DNA of 64,000 nt from Oasisia sp. SBJ-2009 (GCA_964017155.1 OZ024867.1:26752109-26816108), one strand, 5' to 3'. Positions 10,225-20,269 are shown, numbered from the stretch's first letter. Numbers and translations: made by a program. Notes: a model not told the origin generated them from the sequence alone.

Positions 10225-12873
10225 GGAGGCGTTGGAGTACTTTTTCGTAAAGCATTCCAGCTCGTGTCACGTGTTAGTGTTGACACGTGCGCATCCGAAA
10301 CGCTTTCCGTTACTCTACGTAATGCCCGCATCGACTGCACAACCCGTGTTATTGTAATGTATAGACCGCCAAGTTCATGTTTTAAGACCTTCCTGGATGA
10401 TGTCTCTAAGGTATTGTTAATCGCTGCTGCTCACCCCACAGAAACGATCGTATGTGGTGACTTCAACACTAGATATAAAGATTCAACCTGCACTGACGCG
10501 ATTAACCTAGCAGATTTGCTCGACACATCCGGTTTTGTACAACATGTCAGTGGTGCTATTCACGAACGTGGTAACACACTAGACTTGATCATAACTGCTA
10601 AAACATCTAGTCTACTGGCAACACCTGTAAGCCCGACTACTCTGCTCACAGATCATTATGCGCTCGAGTGTGACCTTAACGTTGAAAAGCCTGAACGTCT
10701 GAAACGGCGAGTGCGTTATCGAAAGTTCGCGTCGATTGACAAGCGGGCTTTCACTGCTGACATCCGTGACGCATTCGCCATGACCTCCGGAACCACCGTT
10801 GAGTCCATCGACAACTACAACACCGCTATCGAGGCCATCGTCAACAAGCATGCGCCGGTAGTCACACGTGTCATCGCTGATCGTCCAAAGACCCCGTGGC
10901 ACACGGAAGAATTGTTCTGTGCGAAACGTGACCTCCGTCGCGCCGAACGCCGATGGCGAAAGACAAGACTCACTGACCACAGACAGATCTATACGACGCT
11001 TCGAGACAAATATCACCGCCATCTCGCTGCTACGAAGGCCAGTCACTTCTGTGCAGTTATAAGTGAGGCTGGACACAATATGAAAAAAATGTTCGGCGTC
11101 ACGAATGCACTGCTGGGCCGATCTGTACCAGCTCAGTTACCTGAGACATCTAATGACGTAGCTCTTGCTGGGACATTTCAACAGTTTTTCGTCGAGAAAA
11201 TCACTGACATACGTCATTCAATTGACTCGCGTGCCGTGACGACCACCACTTTTGATCGGCAGCCTTATGATGATTACCAACCTGCGCAACTCTGCGAATT
11301 TACGCCAGCAACGACTGCAGACATCAGACGGATCATTTTGCAGTCGTCTGCGAAATCCTGCACCCTCGACCCGATGCCAACGAGCCTGCTCAAAGAAAAC
11401 ATTGACATACTAGTACCGGTTTATACTGTCATCGTTAACTCGTCACTAGAATCCGGTATCGTACCTGCGGCCATGAAGCACGCAATTGTAACACCGATCC
11501 TGAAGAAACGCGGTCTCGACGTTAACTGTCTGACAAACAACCGTCCGATATCGAACTTAAGTTTTCTATCGAAAACACTAGAGCGGTACGTTGCCAGTGA
11601 ACTTCGCCACTACCTTGACACAAACGGCTTCAACGACCCATTTCAGAGCGCGTACCGGCCCAAACACAGCACAGAAACAGCGCTAGTGCGAATACATGAA
11701 GACCTGATACAGGCAGTGGATTCACGGCGTGGCGTACTGCTTGTGCTATTAGATCTCAGCGCAGCGTTTGACACGCTGGACCACAACACTCTCCCGCATC
11801 GTCTTCGTGCTATCGGACTAAACCAGACAGTGCTGGCTTGGTTTAGTTCATACTTAGTAGGTGGCACGAACGCAGTAAAGATACGCGAAGTTACATCTGC
11901 TCCGGTGATTACTCAACATGGTGTTCCACAGGGCTCGGTCCTTGGTCCACTACTATTTAACATTTACCTTTTACCTATTACGGACATCTTCGATCGCCAC
12001 CAGATCCGCTATCATATATACGCAGACGACACTCAATTGTACGCTGTGTGCCTGCCATCGAGTCACGCTGATGCACAACGAAAAATCGAGGAATGCGTGA
12101 GTGATATCAGACAGTGGCTGGATTACAACCACCTTCTTCTAAACGAGGCGAAGACCGAAGCAATCGTTTTTCGTTCCTCCGCTGTCCATTCGCCTTCCTC
12201 GTTGTCCACCATCTGTGTATGCGGGTCATCTATATCACTGTCGCTAACTGTTCGTGATATAGGCATTTTACTTGACAGCCGACTTGACATGTCAGCGCAA
12301 GTATCGAACGTCTGCCGTGCTGCATACTCAAATTTATTTTGTATTGCCAAAATACGAACAAGTCTGACAACTGGAGCATGCAAGACTCTCGTCCACGCCC
12401 TCGTCACATCACGGCTAGACTACGGAAACGCAGTCCTGTATGGCATCTCCGACCGCCTCTTGCACCGCCTTGAGTTGGTGCAGCGCTCGGCGGCCAGAGT
12501 ACTGCTGCGGCTCAGGCGCGGTGACCGGCGAAGCATGACGGCCGCATTGAAACAACTGCACTGGTTGCCCGTGAAGTATCGCATCGAGGATAAGATACTC
12601 GTCATTGTGTTTCGCGCCCTACACGAGCGGACGCCAGCGTACATTGCCTCGCTGATCACACCGTACGTGCCGTGTCGCGCCCTGCGAACTGCAGACCGCG
12701 CGTTGCTAGTGGTTCCTCGGCACAACCTCGAACGTTATGGACGCCGCTCATTCTCTCGTGCAGGACCAACTCTTTGGAACGCACTACCTGAGGACTTGCG
12801 TTCTACAGTCTGCATGAACAAGTTTAAAACACACCTTAAGACTTATTATTTCAAGATTGCTTTTAATGTCTAG
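10225..12873 (+). CDS. Retrotransposon endonuclease (partial) plus reverse transcriptase
   Basis: The frame is open from 10,225 (after a TGA) to TAG at 12,871-12,873; the only start candidate is a GTG at 10,264, so the true N-terminus is missing. Residues here count from 10,264. Residues 30-135 are the C-terminal half of an apurinic-type endonuclease: VMYRPPSS, GDFN (65-68), RGNTLDLI, then a TDHYALE block with the Asp-His pair. A reverse transcriptase follows: NRPISNLS, HSTETALVRI, LVLLDLSAAFDTLDH (motif A, about 493), GVPQGSVLGPLLF (about 553), YADD (about 585), KTEAIVF. The C-terminal tail ends RSFSRAGPTLWNALPEDLR...FKTHLKTYYFKIAFNV, the typical CR1/L2 ending. It carries out target-primed reverse transcription of its own mRNA. 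No stop or frameshift lies within 869 codons, which suggests a young insertion, although truncation makes it non-autonomous. Confidence 0.9.
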   Translation, partial: GGVGVLFRKAFQLVSRVSVDTCASETLSVTLRNARIDCTTRVIVMYRPPSSCFKTFLDDVSKVLLIAAAHPTETIVCGDFNTRYKDSTCTDAINLADLLDTSGFVQHVSGAIHERGNTLDLIITAKTSSLLATPVSPTTLLTDHYALECDLNVEKPERLKRRVRYRKFASIDKRAFTADIRDAFAMTSGTTVESIDNYNTAIEAIVNKHAPVVTRVIADRPKTPWHTEELFCAKRDLRRAERRWRKTRLTDHRQIYTTLRDKYHRHLAATKASHFCAVISEAGHNMKKMFGVTNALLGRSVPAQLPETSNDVALAGTFQQFFVEKITDIRHSIDSRAVTTTTFDRQPYDDYQPAQLCEFTPATTADIRRIILQSSAKSCTLDPMPTSLLKENIDILVPVYTVIVNSSLESGIVPAAMKHAIVTPILKKRGLDVNCLTNNRPISNLSFLSKTLERYVASELRHYLDTNGFNDPFQSAYRPKHSTETALVRIHEDLIQAVDSRRGVLLVLLDLSAAFDTLDHNTLPHRLRAIGLNQTVLAWFSSYLVGGTNAVKIREVTSAPVITQHGVPQGSVLGPLLFNIYLLPITDIFDRHQIRYHIYADDTQLYAVCLPSSHADAQRKIEECVSDIRQWLDYNHLLLNEAKTEAIVFRSSAVHSPSSLSTICVCGSSISLSLTVRDIGILLDSRLDMSAQVSNVCRAAYSNLFCIAKIRTSLTTGACKTLVHALVTSRLDYGNAVLYGISDRLLHRLELVQRSAARVLLRLRRGDRRSMTAALKQLHWLPVKYRIEDKILVIVFRALHERTPAYIASLITPYVPCRALRTADRALLVVPRHNLERYGRRSFSRAGPTLWNALPEDLRSTVCMNKFKTHLKTYYFKIAFNV

Positions 12874-12906
12874 TTTTTCTACACCTTTCATCCTTTTATA
12901 TTTTTA

Positions 12907-13303
12907 TTTATTTACTTATTTACTCTTAATTAGCTCAACCAGCATGTCATTTTAATTATTTATTAATTAATAGTTTACAAATTAACATATATTTGAGTTT
13001 TTGTTTTTTTATAATTACAATTGACACAACTATTATATTGCTGTAGTCATTTGTTAATAATTAAGTACTATGTATATTATTATATATTTATTTATTCTGC
13101 TACTTTATTTATTACTTATTTACTCTTAATTAGCTCAACCAGCATGTCATTTTAATTATTTATTAATTAATAGTTTACAAATTAACATATATTTGAGTTT
13201 TTAATAATTACAATTGACACAACTATTACATTGCTGTAGTCATTTGTTAAAAATTAAGTACTATGTATATTATTATATATTTATTTATTCTGCTACTTTA
13301 TAC
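12907..13303 (+). repeat. 200-bp direct tandem duplication in the retrotransposon 3'UTR
   Basis: TACTCTTAATTAGCTCAACC begins at 12,921 and again at 13,121. The similarity extends through TGACACAACTATTA, GCTGTAGTCATTTGTTA and TATTTATTCTGCTACTTTAT in both units. The second unit has a short deletion (about 10 bp) in the T-rich stretch and a few substitutions. Repeated 3'UTR segments can vary in number between copies of LINEs. Confidence 0.9.
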
Positions 13304-13529
13304 ACACATATATATGTATGTATATTTTCTTGACTACATTGACATATGATATAGACAACAACAATGCCATCTCTGTTTAATTTTAATTTCTCTTGTAGTT
13401 CTCTACAACACTGATTTAGACAAACGTTCTCATATGTTTTACTTGTACTTTTATTTTATTTATTTCTTAGGATGTTTTAATGTTGTAAACACTACCGAAC
13501 AGAGTTTGTACTTTGGATTTTAGTGTCTA

Positions 13530-13535
13530 AATAAA
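13530..13535 (+). terminator. Poly(A) signal of the CR1/L2-like element
   Basis: AATAAA followed by GTGTA and a (TTA)n tail, immediately before non-element sequence. Confidence 0.6.
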
Positions 13536-13551
13536 GTGTATTATTATTATT

Positions 13552-13950
13552 ACATAAAATATCACCCTAAGCAGGTTGAATTGACACATGTAATGTTGTA
13601 GTGAGGTTGTAATGTGAGTGACGTAACGTGAGTAACAATTTTTTTATCTGATTTGTCTCTGGTTACTAAACTAGGTTTTTTATTGAAATTAATTTAAATT
13701 TGTTATTATTCCAAAGCTCACATCTAAATAATGTATTAACAAATAGGTACTTTTATGGTAGGCTCAATATCTTTAGAAGAATTTACTGGCAAAGTTGAAG
13801 CAAAAACAGCAATGGTTTTTTCTTGTAACGCGATTGACTGAGCACTACTAACTTGTATGTAGGAACTAGAGAATGTAATATTTTGAATAACTATTTACAT
13901 GGTGTTGTAGTCACCTTGAGAAGAACAACATTCTCTGCCCAACATTCTCT
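13552..13950. other. Spacer between two LINE-derived blocks, no gene seen
   Basis: AT-rich and without an open frame of interest. It may be intron sequence of copy B or of the original target locus. Confidence 0.4.
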
Positions 13951-14571
13951 AACTACAGACCAATATCCTTAACACCTGTGATTTCTAAACTTCTTGAACA
14001 CATAATCTATAGCCACATCATGAAACACCTTGAACAACATCACATCCTAACTGACCACCAACATGGGTTTCGTGCAAAAAGATCAACAGAAACTCAACTA
14101 ATTCAAACTATCCATGACATAAGCAAATCCCTTGACGAAAAGAAAACTGTAGACATGGCCATTCTAGACTTCACTAAAGCATTCGATAAAGTTCCACATA
14201 AAAGACTAATTCATAAGCTAAAATACTATGGCATCACAGGCCCAATATCATCATGGATAGAAAGCTTCCTTGCAGAAAGAACCCAACAGGTTGTAATAAA
14301 TGGATCAGCATCCACACCCATTCAAGTCACCTCAGGGGTACCACAGGGAACCGTACTGGGGCCCCTCTTTTTCCTACTATACATAAATGACCTACCCAAT
14401 AATCTCACTTCAAATGTTCGCCTTTTTGCAGATGACTGCCTACTACATCTACCAGTTAAATCAGACAATGACACTTCTCTCCTCAAACTCGAAGAATGGC
14501 AAAACACTTGGCTTATGAAATTCAATCCCACCAAATGCTTTACAATGACATTATATAATCAGACTAAATAA
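13951..14571 (+). mobile_element. Reverse-transcriptase fragment of a second LINE lineage, truncated at both ends
   Basis: The in-frame stretch opens with NYRPISLTPVISKLLE at 13,951. It continues with RSTETQLIQTIHDI, ILDFTKAFDKVPHKRL (motif A), SGVPQGTVLGPLFFLLYIND (motif B) and VRLFADD (motif C), and stops at TAA 14,569-14,571. Only the palm core is present: the endonuclease, thumb and C-terminal domains are missing. The residues differ clearly from the 10,225-12,873 enzyme (FADD versus YADD, KVPHKRL versus TLDHNTL), so it is a separate family and not a duplicate. The frame is intact over about 207 codons despite the truncation. Copy B coding sequence resumes only 18 bases later. Confidence 0.85.
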
Positions 14572-14589
14572 ATTAACAAAAAACAAAAA

Positions 14590-15031
14590 CTAATTGCACA
14601 CATCAGTAATAGATGGAAACAGCACCAAGTCAGTTTGTTCACTGCTGCATTTTGGCACTCTGGCGAACTGCACTCAAAGATTGTTGCATCAGATAACCTG
14701 ACATATTCTAAGGAGACACTTATGGTGTATGTCAGCCGGCTGCTTGATGACATCCCAGCAACAGTTAAGAGTGTCTCAATCTGGTCCGATGGACCGTCTT
14801 CACAATTCAAAAACCACTACATTGCAACGTCACTCCATGCACTCGAGAAGCACGGGATCAAGATTCTGTGGAACTTTTTTTGCAACTTCTCATGGAAAGG
14901 GTCCTGTTGATGGCATTGGGGGATCTGTCAAACGTCATGTGTGGACAGCTGTGAAGACCAGGAAGGTCATCGTGAATGATGCAGCATCATTTGTGCTGGC
15001 CTGCAATGCACCTGGAATTGCCCTTCAGTGA
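14590..15031 (+). pseudogene. SQFKN / ATSHGKGPVDG family protein, copy B, C-terminal part
   Basis: From CTA at 14,590 the frame reads through WKQHQVSLFTAAFWHSGE, SIWSDGPSSQFKNHYIATSL and ALEKHGIKILWNFF. An extra T in the run at about 14,875 then shifts the frame. The next frame gives ATSHGKGPVDGIGGSVKRHV and VNDAASFVLACNAPGIALQ to TGA at 15,029-15,031. The order of blocks is that of copy A and of the family. The final block present in copy A (YPGEVKG) was not found here. The SDGPSSQFKN and ATSHGKG...DGIGG blocks hold conserved acidic and basic residues that could form a catalytic site, but this is inference. Confidence 0.65.
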
Positions 15032-16021
15032 AATATGTGTTACTTTTGTTATGACAGTCACTCAAAGTCAGACGTGATTTTCATTGCATATCCAGCGTCA
15101 TTAACGACAAATTACAACAGTACGTACAATTTGAGTAATTAGTTAAATATAAACTGAATATCAAGAGTTATACGATTCAATTTGACTTGGAAACATTGTG
15201 TATCGTTGTTGTTACAATAATGGTGATCGTTTTTGCACACCATTGTTTTTTGGAACAGCCTATTTTCAATTAGTGCAGTTATCTCAGAAAAGCATGTGGA
15301 ACGATTGTATGTGCATAACCAGTAACCACGACCATTTATCTTTATCAATGCCAACTGTCACAGGCGTCTGGCAATCGACAGTAGGTAAACTGTGACCTAC
15401 AAAATTGGTATGCATATGTTTATGACGCTGGACACGCAGTGTAGCTTTAATTGAACACAATCGTTATCCATCGTCAGAAATTACAAAACAAGTACTCATA
15501 GGATTTTAAACATGCACCTACATGGACAATAATGATTATATTCATTTTTTATAGTTCGTATTGACACTTAATACGAACATATAACTGACTTGTGTTATCA
15601 ACAAACATGCCACATGTCTGTATCAAATTTATCTGGGAGTGTTCTCCCGCATTAAATTATTTACGTATCAGGATGCCCTTGTTGTACAAAGCAGCGTCAC
15701 TCGTAAGTCAGTGCAGAAACTTGTATTATTTAGTATTTTAAAGACTCAAGGTAGGTACTTGGAATGTACTTTACAGTTTCACAAGCACAACTGACTAATT
15801 ACAAGTACAAAAACAAAAACCTAAGTACAAATTCAAGTTCAAGTACTGAAAAATCCTATTAAATGAAAGTACAATAATTTGATCCGCCATTCTGATCATG
15901 TACAAGCACCTAAAAGTAAAATGGTATTAAACTACAAATACTTGATTCCAAGTTTCCAATGTGGTACGTACAAGAAGAAAATTAGAAAGAAGGCTTCCCT
16001 ACCTGTTGTCTTCCATCACAC
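15032..16021. other. No gene recognised
   Basis: AT-rich. Short open frames on both strands near 15,139-15,395 overlap each other and show no motif. Confidence 0.45.
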
Positions 16022-16727
16022 CAGCCTGGTACCATCCATATGTCCACTTTGAAGTAATCAGCCTGGTACCATCCATATGTCCACTTTGAAGTAATCAGCC
16101 TGGTTACCATCCATATGTCCACTTTGAAGTAATCAGCCTGGTACCATCGATATGTCCACTTTGAAGTAATCAGCCTGGTACCATCCATTTGTCCACTTTG
16201 AAGTAATCAGCCTGGTACCATCCATACGTCCACTTTGAAGTAACCAGCCTGGTACCATCCATATGTCCACTTTGAAGTAATCAGCCTGGTTACCATCCAT
16301 ATGTCCACTTTGAAGTAATCAGCCTGGTACCATCGATATGTCCACTTTGAAGTAATCAGCCTGGTACCATCCATTTGTCCACTTTGAAGTAATCAGCCTG
16401 GTACCATCCATACGTCCACTTTGAAGTAACCAGCCTGGTACCATCCATATGTCCACTTTGAAGTAATCAGCCTGGTACCATCCATATGTCCACTTTGAAG
16501 TAACCAGCCTGATGGCATCCATATGTCCACTTTGAAGTAACCAGCCTGGTACCATCCATATGTCCACTTTGAAGTAACCAGCCTGTTTCCATCCATATGT
16601 CCACTTTGAAGTAATCAGCCTGGTACCATCCATATGTCCACTTTGAAGTAACCAGCCTGGTACCATCCATATGTCCACTTTGAAGTAACCAGCCTTGTAC
16701 CATCCATATACCCACTTGTAAGTAACT
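16022..16727. repeat. 37-bp minisatellite, about 19 copies
   Basis: The unit starts CAGCCTGGTACCATCCATAT and ends GTCCACTTTGAAGTAAT/C. Starts at 16,022, 16,059 and 16,096 set the 37-bp period; some units have one extra T (GGTTACC), giving 38. Variant units (CATCGATATG, CATCCATTTG, CATCCATACG) occur in the same order at 16,096-16,245 and again from 16,282, so there is a five-unit higher-order repeat of 186 bp. The last unit (near 16,690) is degenerate. Open minus-strand frames through it are a by-product of the repeat. Confidence 0.95.
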
Positions 16728-17939
16728 CTCAATACACACTACAGTCGGACTGTCACCTTGTTCTGTCGATCTGCTGCTCAGGATTTCTGGGAAAGGTGGC
16801 ACTGCAGCTGCGGGCAAAATAGCTCAGTGGCCACCTCTGTGTTGATAGAAAGCCTCTTGTTTCAGCGACTGCCGTAAGGGGTCACATGTCCGTCGTTCAT
16901 GTTATCCAACAAATTGTCACGAGGACTGATGAATATCGCATGGATATTTCCAAGGACCAAGAAAACAGGTCATGTTAAAGGTCACAAACTGTGGATCTGC
17001 CACGCCACCTGGTGAGTATATTGTAATCTCCATCTGCCAGTATGTTGTGAAAATCGAGTTTTTAAACATGAAGTCCAGAATAGTGATTTGTGTTTTATCC
17101 AAAAAGTAACCGAACTGCAGTAAAATATCTTGGAATCAAGCGACATTGCACGTCTGCTACTGTATTGAGTTGGCTCATTATTGTCTGCAATTTGAAGATA
17201 CAGGTCTCTAAAGTCTTGATTTGGTTCCATCTATGTTCCAGCAAGTCCACAGACAGTGGATAACAATATGAGCCTTATTTGCAGTGCATATGTAATTGCA
17301 TTAGAACTACGGTATGATCTAAACACACAAGAGTGCACACAAAGGTAAAACTGAGGTCACCATTAAAACCAGATGTTGACAATTTTCGCTGTCTTGTGCC
17401 GTCATAAGGATTTATCCAACCACCAGTCCATATTTATCTTGGCTGCTTGGAAAGAATGACATTGCATGGATGGGTGATTCTGTGTTCTGTCATGTTGTCA
17501 GTGTGGCGAAGACCGTTAGAATAAAGTCATCCACAGTCATGTTGTCACAATGTCACCATGTCACTGGTGACACATTGTGCTGAAACAACACAAACATAAT
17601 ATTATTGATCGTGCACAAATGTGCTTTTTGACAAATGACAAACCAACTTAGGGTTGATCTCAAAAGTTGGCCTACTCCCCAGAAACATTATGGTTTTAGT
17701 GTTGGTTTAAATCACCTTCAATATATTTAATATATTTCTCTCACAAGATGGCACCACAGTACAACTGCTTTCCCACTGATATAGTTGTACTCATAATTAA
17801 ACAACAACAAAACACCAGGCTTTTGTGCAGAATAACATTTTTGCCAGTCCAAAACATTGTGGTTGTTGGGTGTTAACATGCCCACAGGTATGCATGCAAA
17901 CCTTGGTTTGGGCAACATTTCTATGCCTATTTTATGGTA
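16728..17939. other. No gene recognised
   Basis: No coherent exon. A local ATGTTGTCA/GTCACCATGTCAC alternation occurs near 17,535-17,575. Open frames near 16,917-17,230 (minus) and 17,727-17,918 (minus) have no recognisable motif. Confidence 0.45.
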
Positions 17940-18690
17940 ATAGGTAATTTTAGTTTATTATGTAGACATGTATTTTTATTATTTATTATAAATATTACCG
18001 GTGGGTAGCATTCTCCTTATTGCATATTTGTTAATGCTCAGTATGATGTGAAGTACTTACCACAAACAATTATGGATTTGGCTCTAGATATGAAATAAAA
18101 TATTATAATTACATTATAATAAAACTTATAATTTTCTGAAGATCATATTATCGATAATAATGAATTATTATTATATTACGTAAATTAATTAAACTATTTT
18201 GCACATGCAAATGCAGTACTTAAGCAAAGTGTACATATTCGCATGCATGCACAAACCTGCCGCCTAACGGTATTTTATGTATTAAAGCTAACTTGTATAG
18301 CGATTTTACAATAACCGGCGTGTCGCCAAAGAGGTTGAGTTGCCGTTGAGATCTGCGCGTTTGTTTTATGAATTTTCTTTGTTAGAGGAATACGTTTATG
18401 TATGTAAGTTATGTGAGAAGTTTGGCGGCTGTTGGTGGTCGTTTCCATAGTTAATCCAGAAAGTAAACGATAGTATGCACAGTTCATGCCGACCAAGTCG
18501 ACTGTACACTACGCCATTCTGACATTGATAAAATGGTGTAGTCCATAGATTTTTGATGGCCATGTGTCAAAATTGTTTTTCTGGTAAACCGATGATATTA
18601 AAAATATGATTGCTGTTGGAAGTTGTTACTTTTTTAACTCTACCAGGCCCATATCACCAAAGCATTGACTTTTGTTTCCCTTTACATCCC
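17940..18690. mobile_element. Palindromic repeat element, copy 2 (right half plus outer arm)
   Basis: It matches copy 1 in the same direction from ACATGTATTTTTATTATTTA (about 17,967), through GTGGGTAGCATTCTC and CCACAAACAATTATGGAT, to GGCGGCTGTTGGTGGTCG (about 18,423). Beyond that it continues with sequence that is the reverse complement of copy 1's outer left arm: GTTCATGCCGACCAAG and CTACGCCATTCTGAC, then GTTGGAAGTTGTTACTTTTT and AAAGCATTGACTTTTGTTTCCC. This shows that copy 1 has lost or rearranged part of its right arm and that a full element has arms of at least 450 bp. No coding frame. Confidence 0.6.
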
Positions 18691-19461
18691 AGTGGCCCTG
18701 TTGTTTTATGATGACCATGTCAGAGGACTAGGCAGCCTCTTTCAGCTCATATTCCTGCCTGCTCAAACTGATATCAGCCTTTCTAAATGACAGGTGGACA
18801 TATACCTAGATAAGGCTACGTGTTCCCTACGATGTCATGACCAGTGTTTCTAGTACATTGGAATATCGAACAATAATTCACTTTGATGTTCATTTCGCCC
18901 CAAAACTTATTATCCTATGTAAATACGAATGCAACAAAAGGGTCAGTCTAATGCCAATATGTGTTCTCTGCCGTCACAACTGGGCATCCAGAAAGCGGTA
19001 CAAAAAATATGCATAAAAAGTCCACTGGCATAGCACGAAATGTGGAATTTCAAATTCATTGATTTTTTAATTGTTTATTGCTGTGTGGACATGGAGCTAT
19101 ACAGCAGCATGTATTAAAATATTGATACAAGCAATAGGTGTTTTTATTTCCTTTAACTGCTCTGCTTAAATTGTTAACTAGTGGTAAGTGCTAAATGGGT
19201 GTTAGTTATAATTTCAGACTGTCATGGACAAGTTCTAAGCAATGTTCAGAGTTCATGAGAAGGAGTCAGCTGCATAACCAGACCGAGCAGTTTATCATGA
19301 CTGATACACCTTTGGTCTGATAAGAGAAAAAGAAATACCTTCTGCAAACTGTTGTGTTGGAACCATCATCAATCTTTTGCATTATTGTTTATTTTTAAGA
19401 TTATAGGATTAAATTCCTGAATACATAGTTCAATTGAGGCATGGTTGTTGTTTTGGAGGAA
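18691..19461. other. No gene recognised
   Basis: AT-rich sequence without a credible exon or paired repeat ends. Confidence 0.45.
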
Positions 19462-19870
19462 CAGTGGTACCTGTCTTCAGCGGCCCCCGAGATGAGCGGC
19501 CACCTACGATGTACGGACACTTTTCCGAGGTCCCGATTGATTTTCAACGGATATGTCCCTTAGATCAGCGGACACCTACTGAACGCGGCCGTGGACAATT
19601 TTATTTTATTATTATTCCACTGATAAAGCGGACAGTCATACCGATTTGGTTTTTTTTCTTCAAAATAAACAAAATTTTATTGTTGTAAACGATATTATTT
19701 TTAAAGATGGCGTCGCACATTTTGTAAAGATATCTTGCACTGCACAGTGCATGCTGGGAGTGTTGTTTTTGTCGAATCACAAGAGACCGCGAGCAACCCG
19801 AGCGAGTTCAACCCACAGCTGTTTTTACATTCCGTTTTACATTTTGTTCGAAAAGCACGCGTATCTAGCG

Positions 19871-20045
19871 ATGGCAAGCGAAGGGAAGAGACAAGTGTTG
19901 AGTTGTGGACTATGCAACACACACTGGAAATGCAGCCATGCTGGATGCCGTCACGACAGTGCAGGGTCTTGTCCAAGAACACTGCATTAAGCAGGCAACC
20001 TTCGCAAAGCAGAAGTCAATCATAGACTTTTTCACTGCGAAGTGA
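19871..20045 (+). pseudogene. Remnant of Tigger/pogo transposase: N-terminus joined to C-terminus
   Basis: An ATG at 19,871 gives MASEGKRQVLS, like the start of Tigger/Jerky transposases just before the helix-turn-helix. Almost immediately, in the +1 frame, the sequence from 19,938 reads MLDAVTTVQGLVQEHCIKQA and then KQKSIIDFFTAK, stopping at TGA 20,043-20,045. The short basic and SIIDFF ending is characteristic of this family. The whole DNA-binding and DDE catalytic core (normally several hundred residues) is missing, and the two parts are out of frame. It cannot encode a working enzyme but could be moved by a full-length relative. Confidence 0.7.
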
Positions 20046-20144
20046 GATGTGGAGACATTGTGGCCAAGGAAATAGTTTACTGACTTCTTGATTTTTCAGT
20101 ACTATGTATGTATATATGTTATGGGTATTGGTGTGGTGGAGGTT

Positions 20145-20150
20145 AATAAA
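20145..20150 (+). terminator. Poly(A) signal inside the Tigger-like element
   Basis: AATAAA about 100 bp after the transposase stop codon and before the right terminal repeat, the expected place for the transposase mRNA end. Confidence 0.5.
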
Positions 20151-20269
20151 GATTGTAAATATGTTCAAAAAAAATTGTCTGTAATTCTTGTCCCTCTGAT
20201 GAGGACACCTGCGATGTACGGACACTTTTGCTCGGTCCCACAGGTGTCCCTAAAAGACAGGTACCACTG

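Larger units (their letters stand above)
10190..13551 (+). mobile_element. CR1/L2-like non-LTR retrotransposon, 5'-truncated
   Basis: The element consists of a long endonuclease/reverse-transcriptase frame (10,225-12,873), a roughly 670-bp AT-rich 3'UTR with an internal 200-bp tandem duplication, an AATAAA at 13,530-13,535 and a terminal (TTA)n run ending near 13,551. The first ORF and the N-terminal part of the endonuclease are missing, as expected for incomplete reverse transcription. The 5' boundary is uncertain (about 10,140-10,225) and no clear target duplication was seen, which is usual for CR1-type elements. It lies between the two parts of copy B. Confidence 0.8.
19462..20269 (+). mobile_element. 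Internally deleted Tigger/pogo-like transposon, 808 bp
   Basis: The left end CAGTGGTACCTGTC (19,462-19,475) is the exact reverse complement of the right end GACAGGTACCACTG (20,256-20,269). Both sides repeat CGATGTACGGACACTTTT-type and GGACACCT words inside the ends. CAGTGGTACC with GCGGACAC words is the style of pogo/Tigger termini in invertebrates. A TA follows the right end but AA precedes the left end, so the expected TA target duplication is imperfect. Inside are the first and last parts of a pogo-type transposase joined by a deletion (19,871-20,045) and an AATAAA at 20,145. Confidence 0.75.

Noticed and set aside
13951..14571. Treating the second reverse transcriptase as a duplicated part of the 10,225-12,873 element
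   Set aside because: Motif residues differ throughout (FADD versus YADD, KAFDKVPHKRL versus AAFDTLDHNTL), so it belongs to a different lineage.
16022..16727. Possible CRISPR array
   Set aside because: The repeats are directly adjacent with no unique spacers, the context is eukaryotic, and no cas genes are present.
15982..16817. Minus-strand frames with repeated DYFKVDIWMVPGW
   Set aside because: Translation of the 37-bp minisatellite. Thirty-seven is not a multiple of three, so the same words appear in several frames. No flanking coding support.
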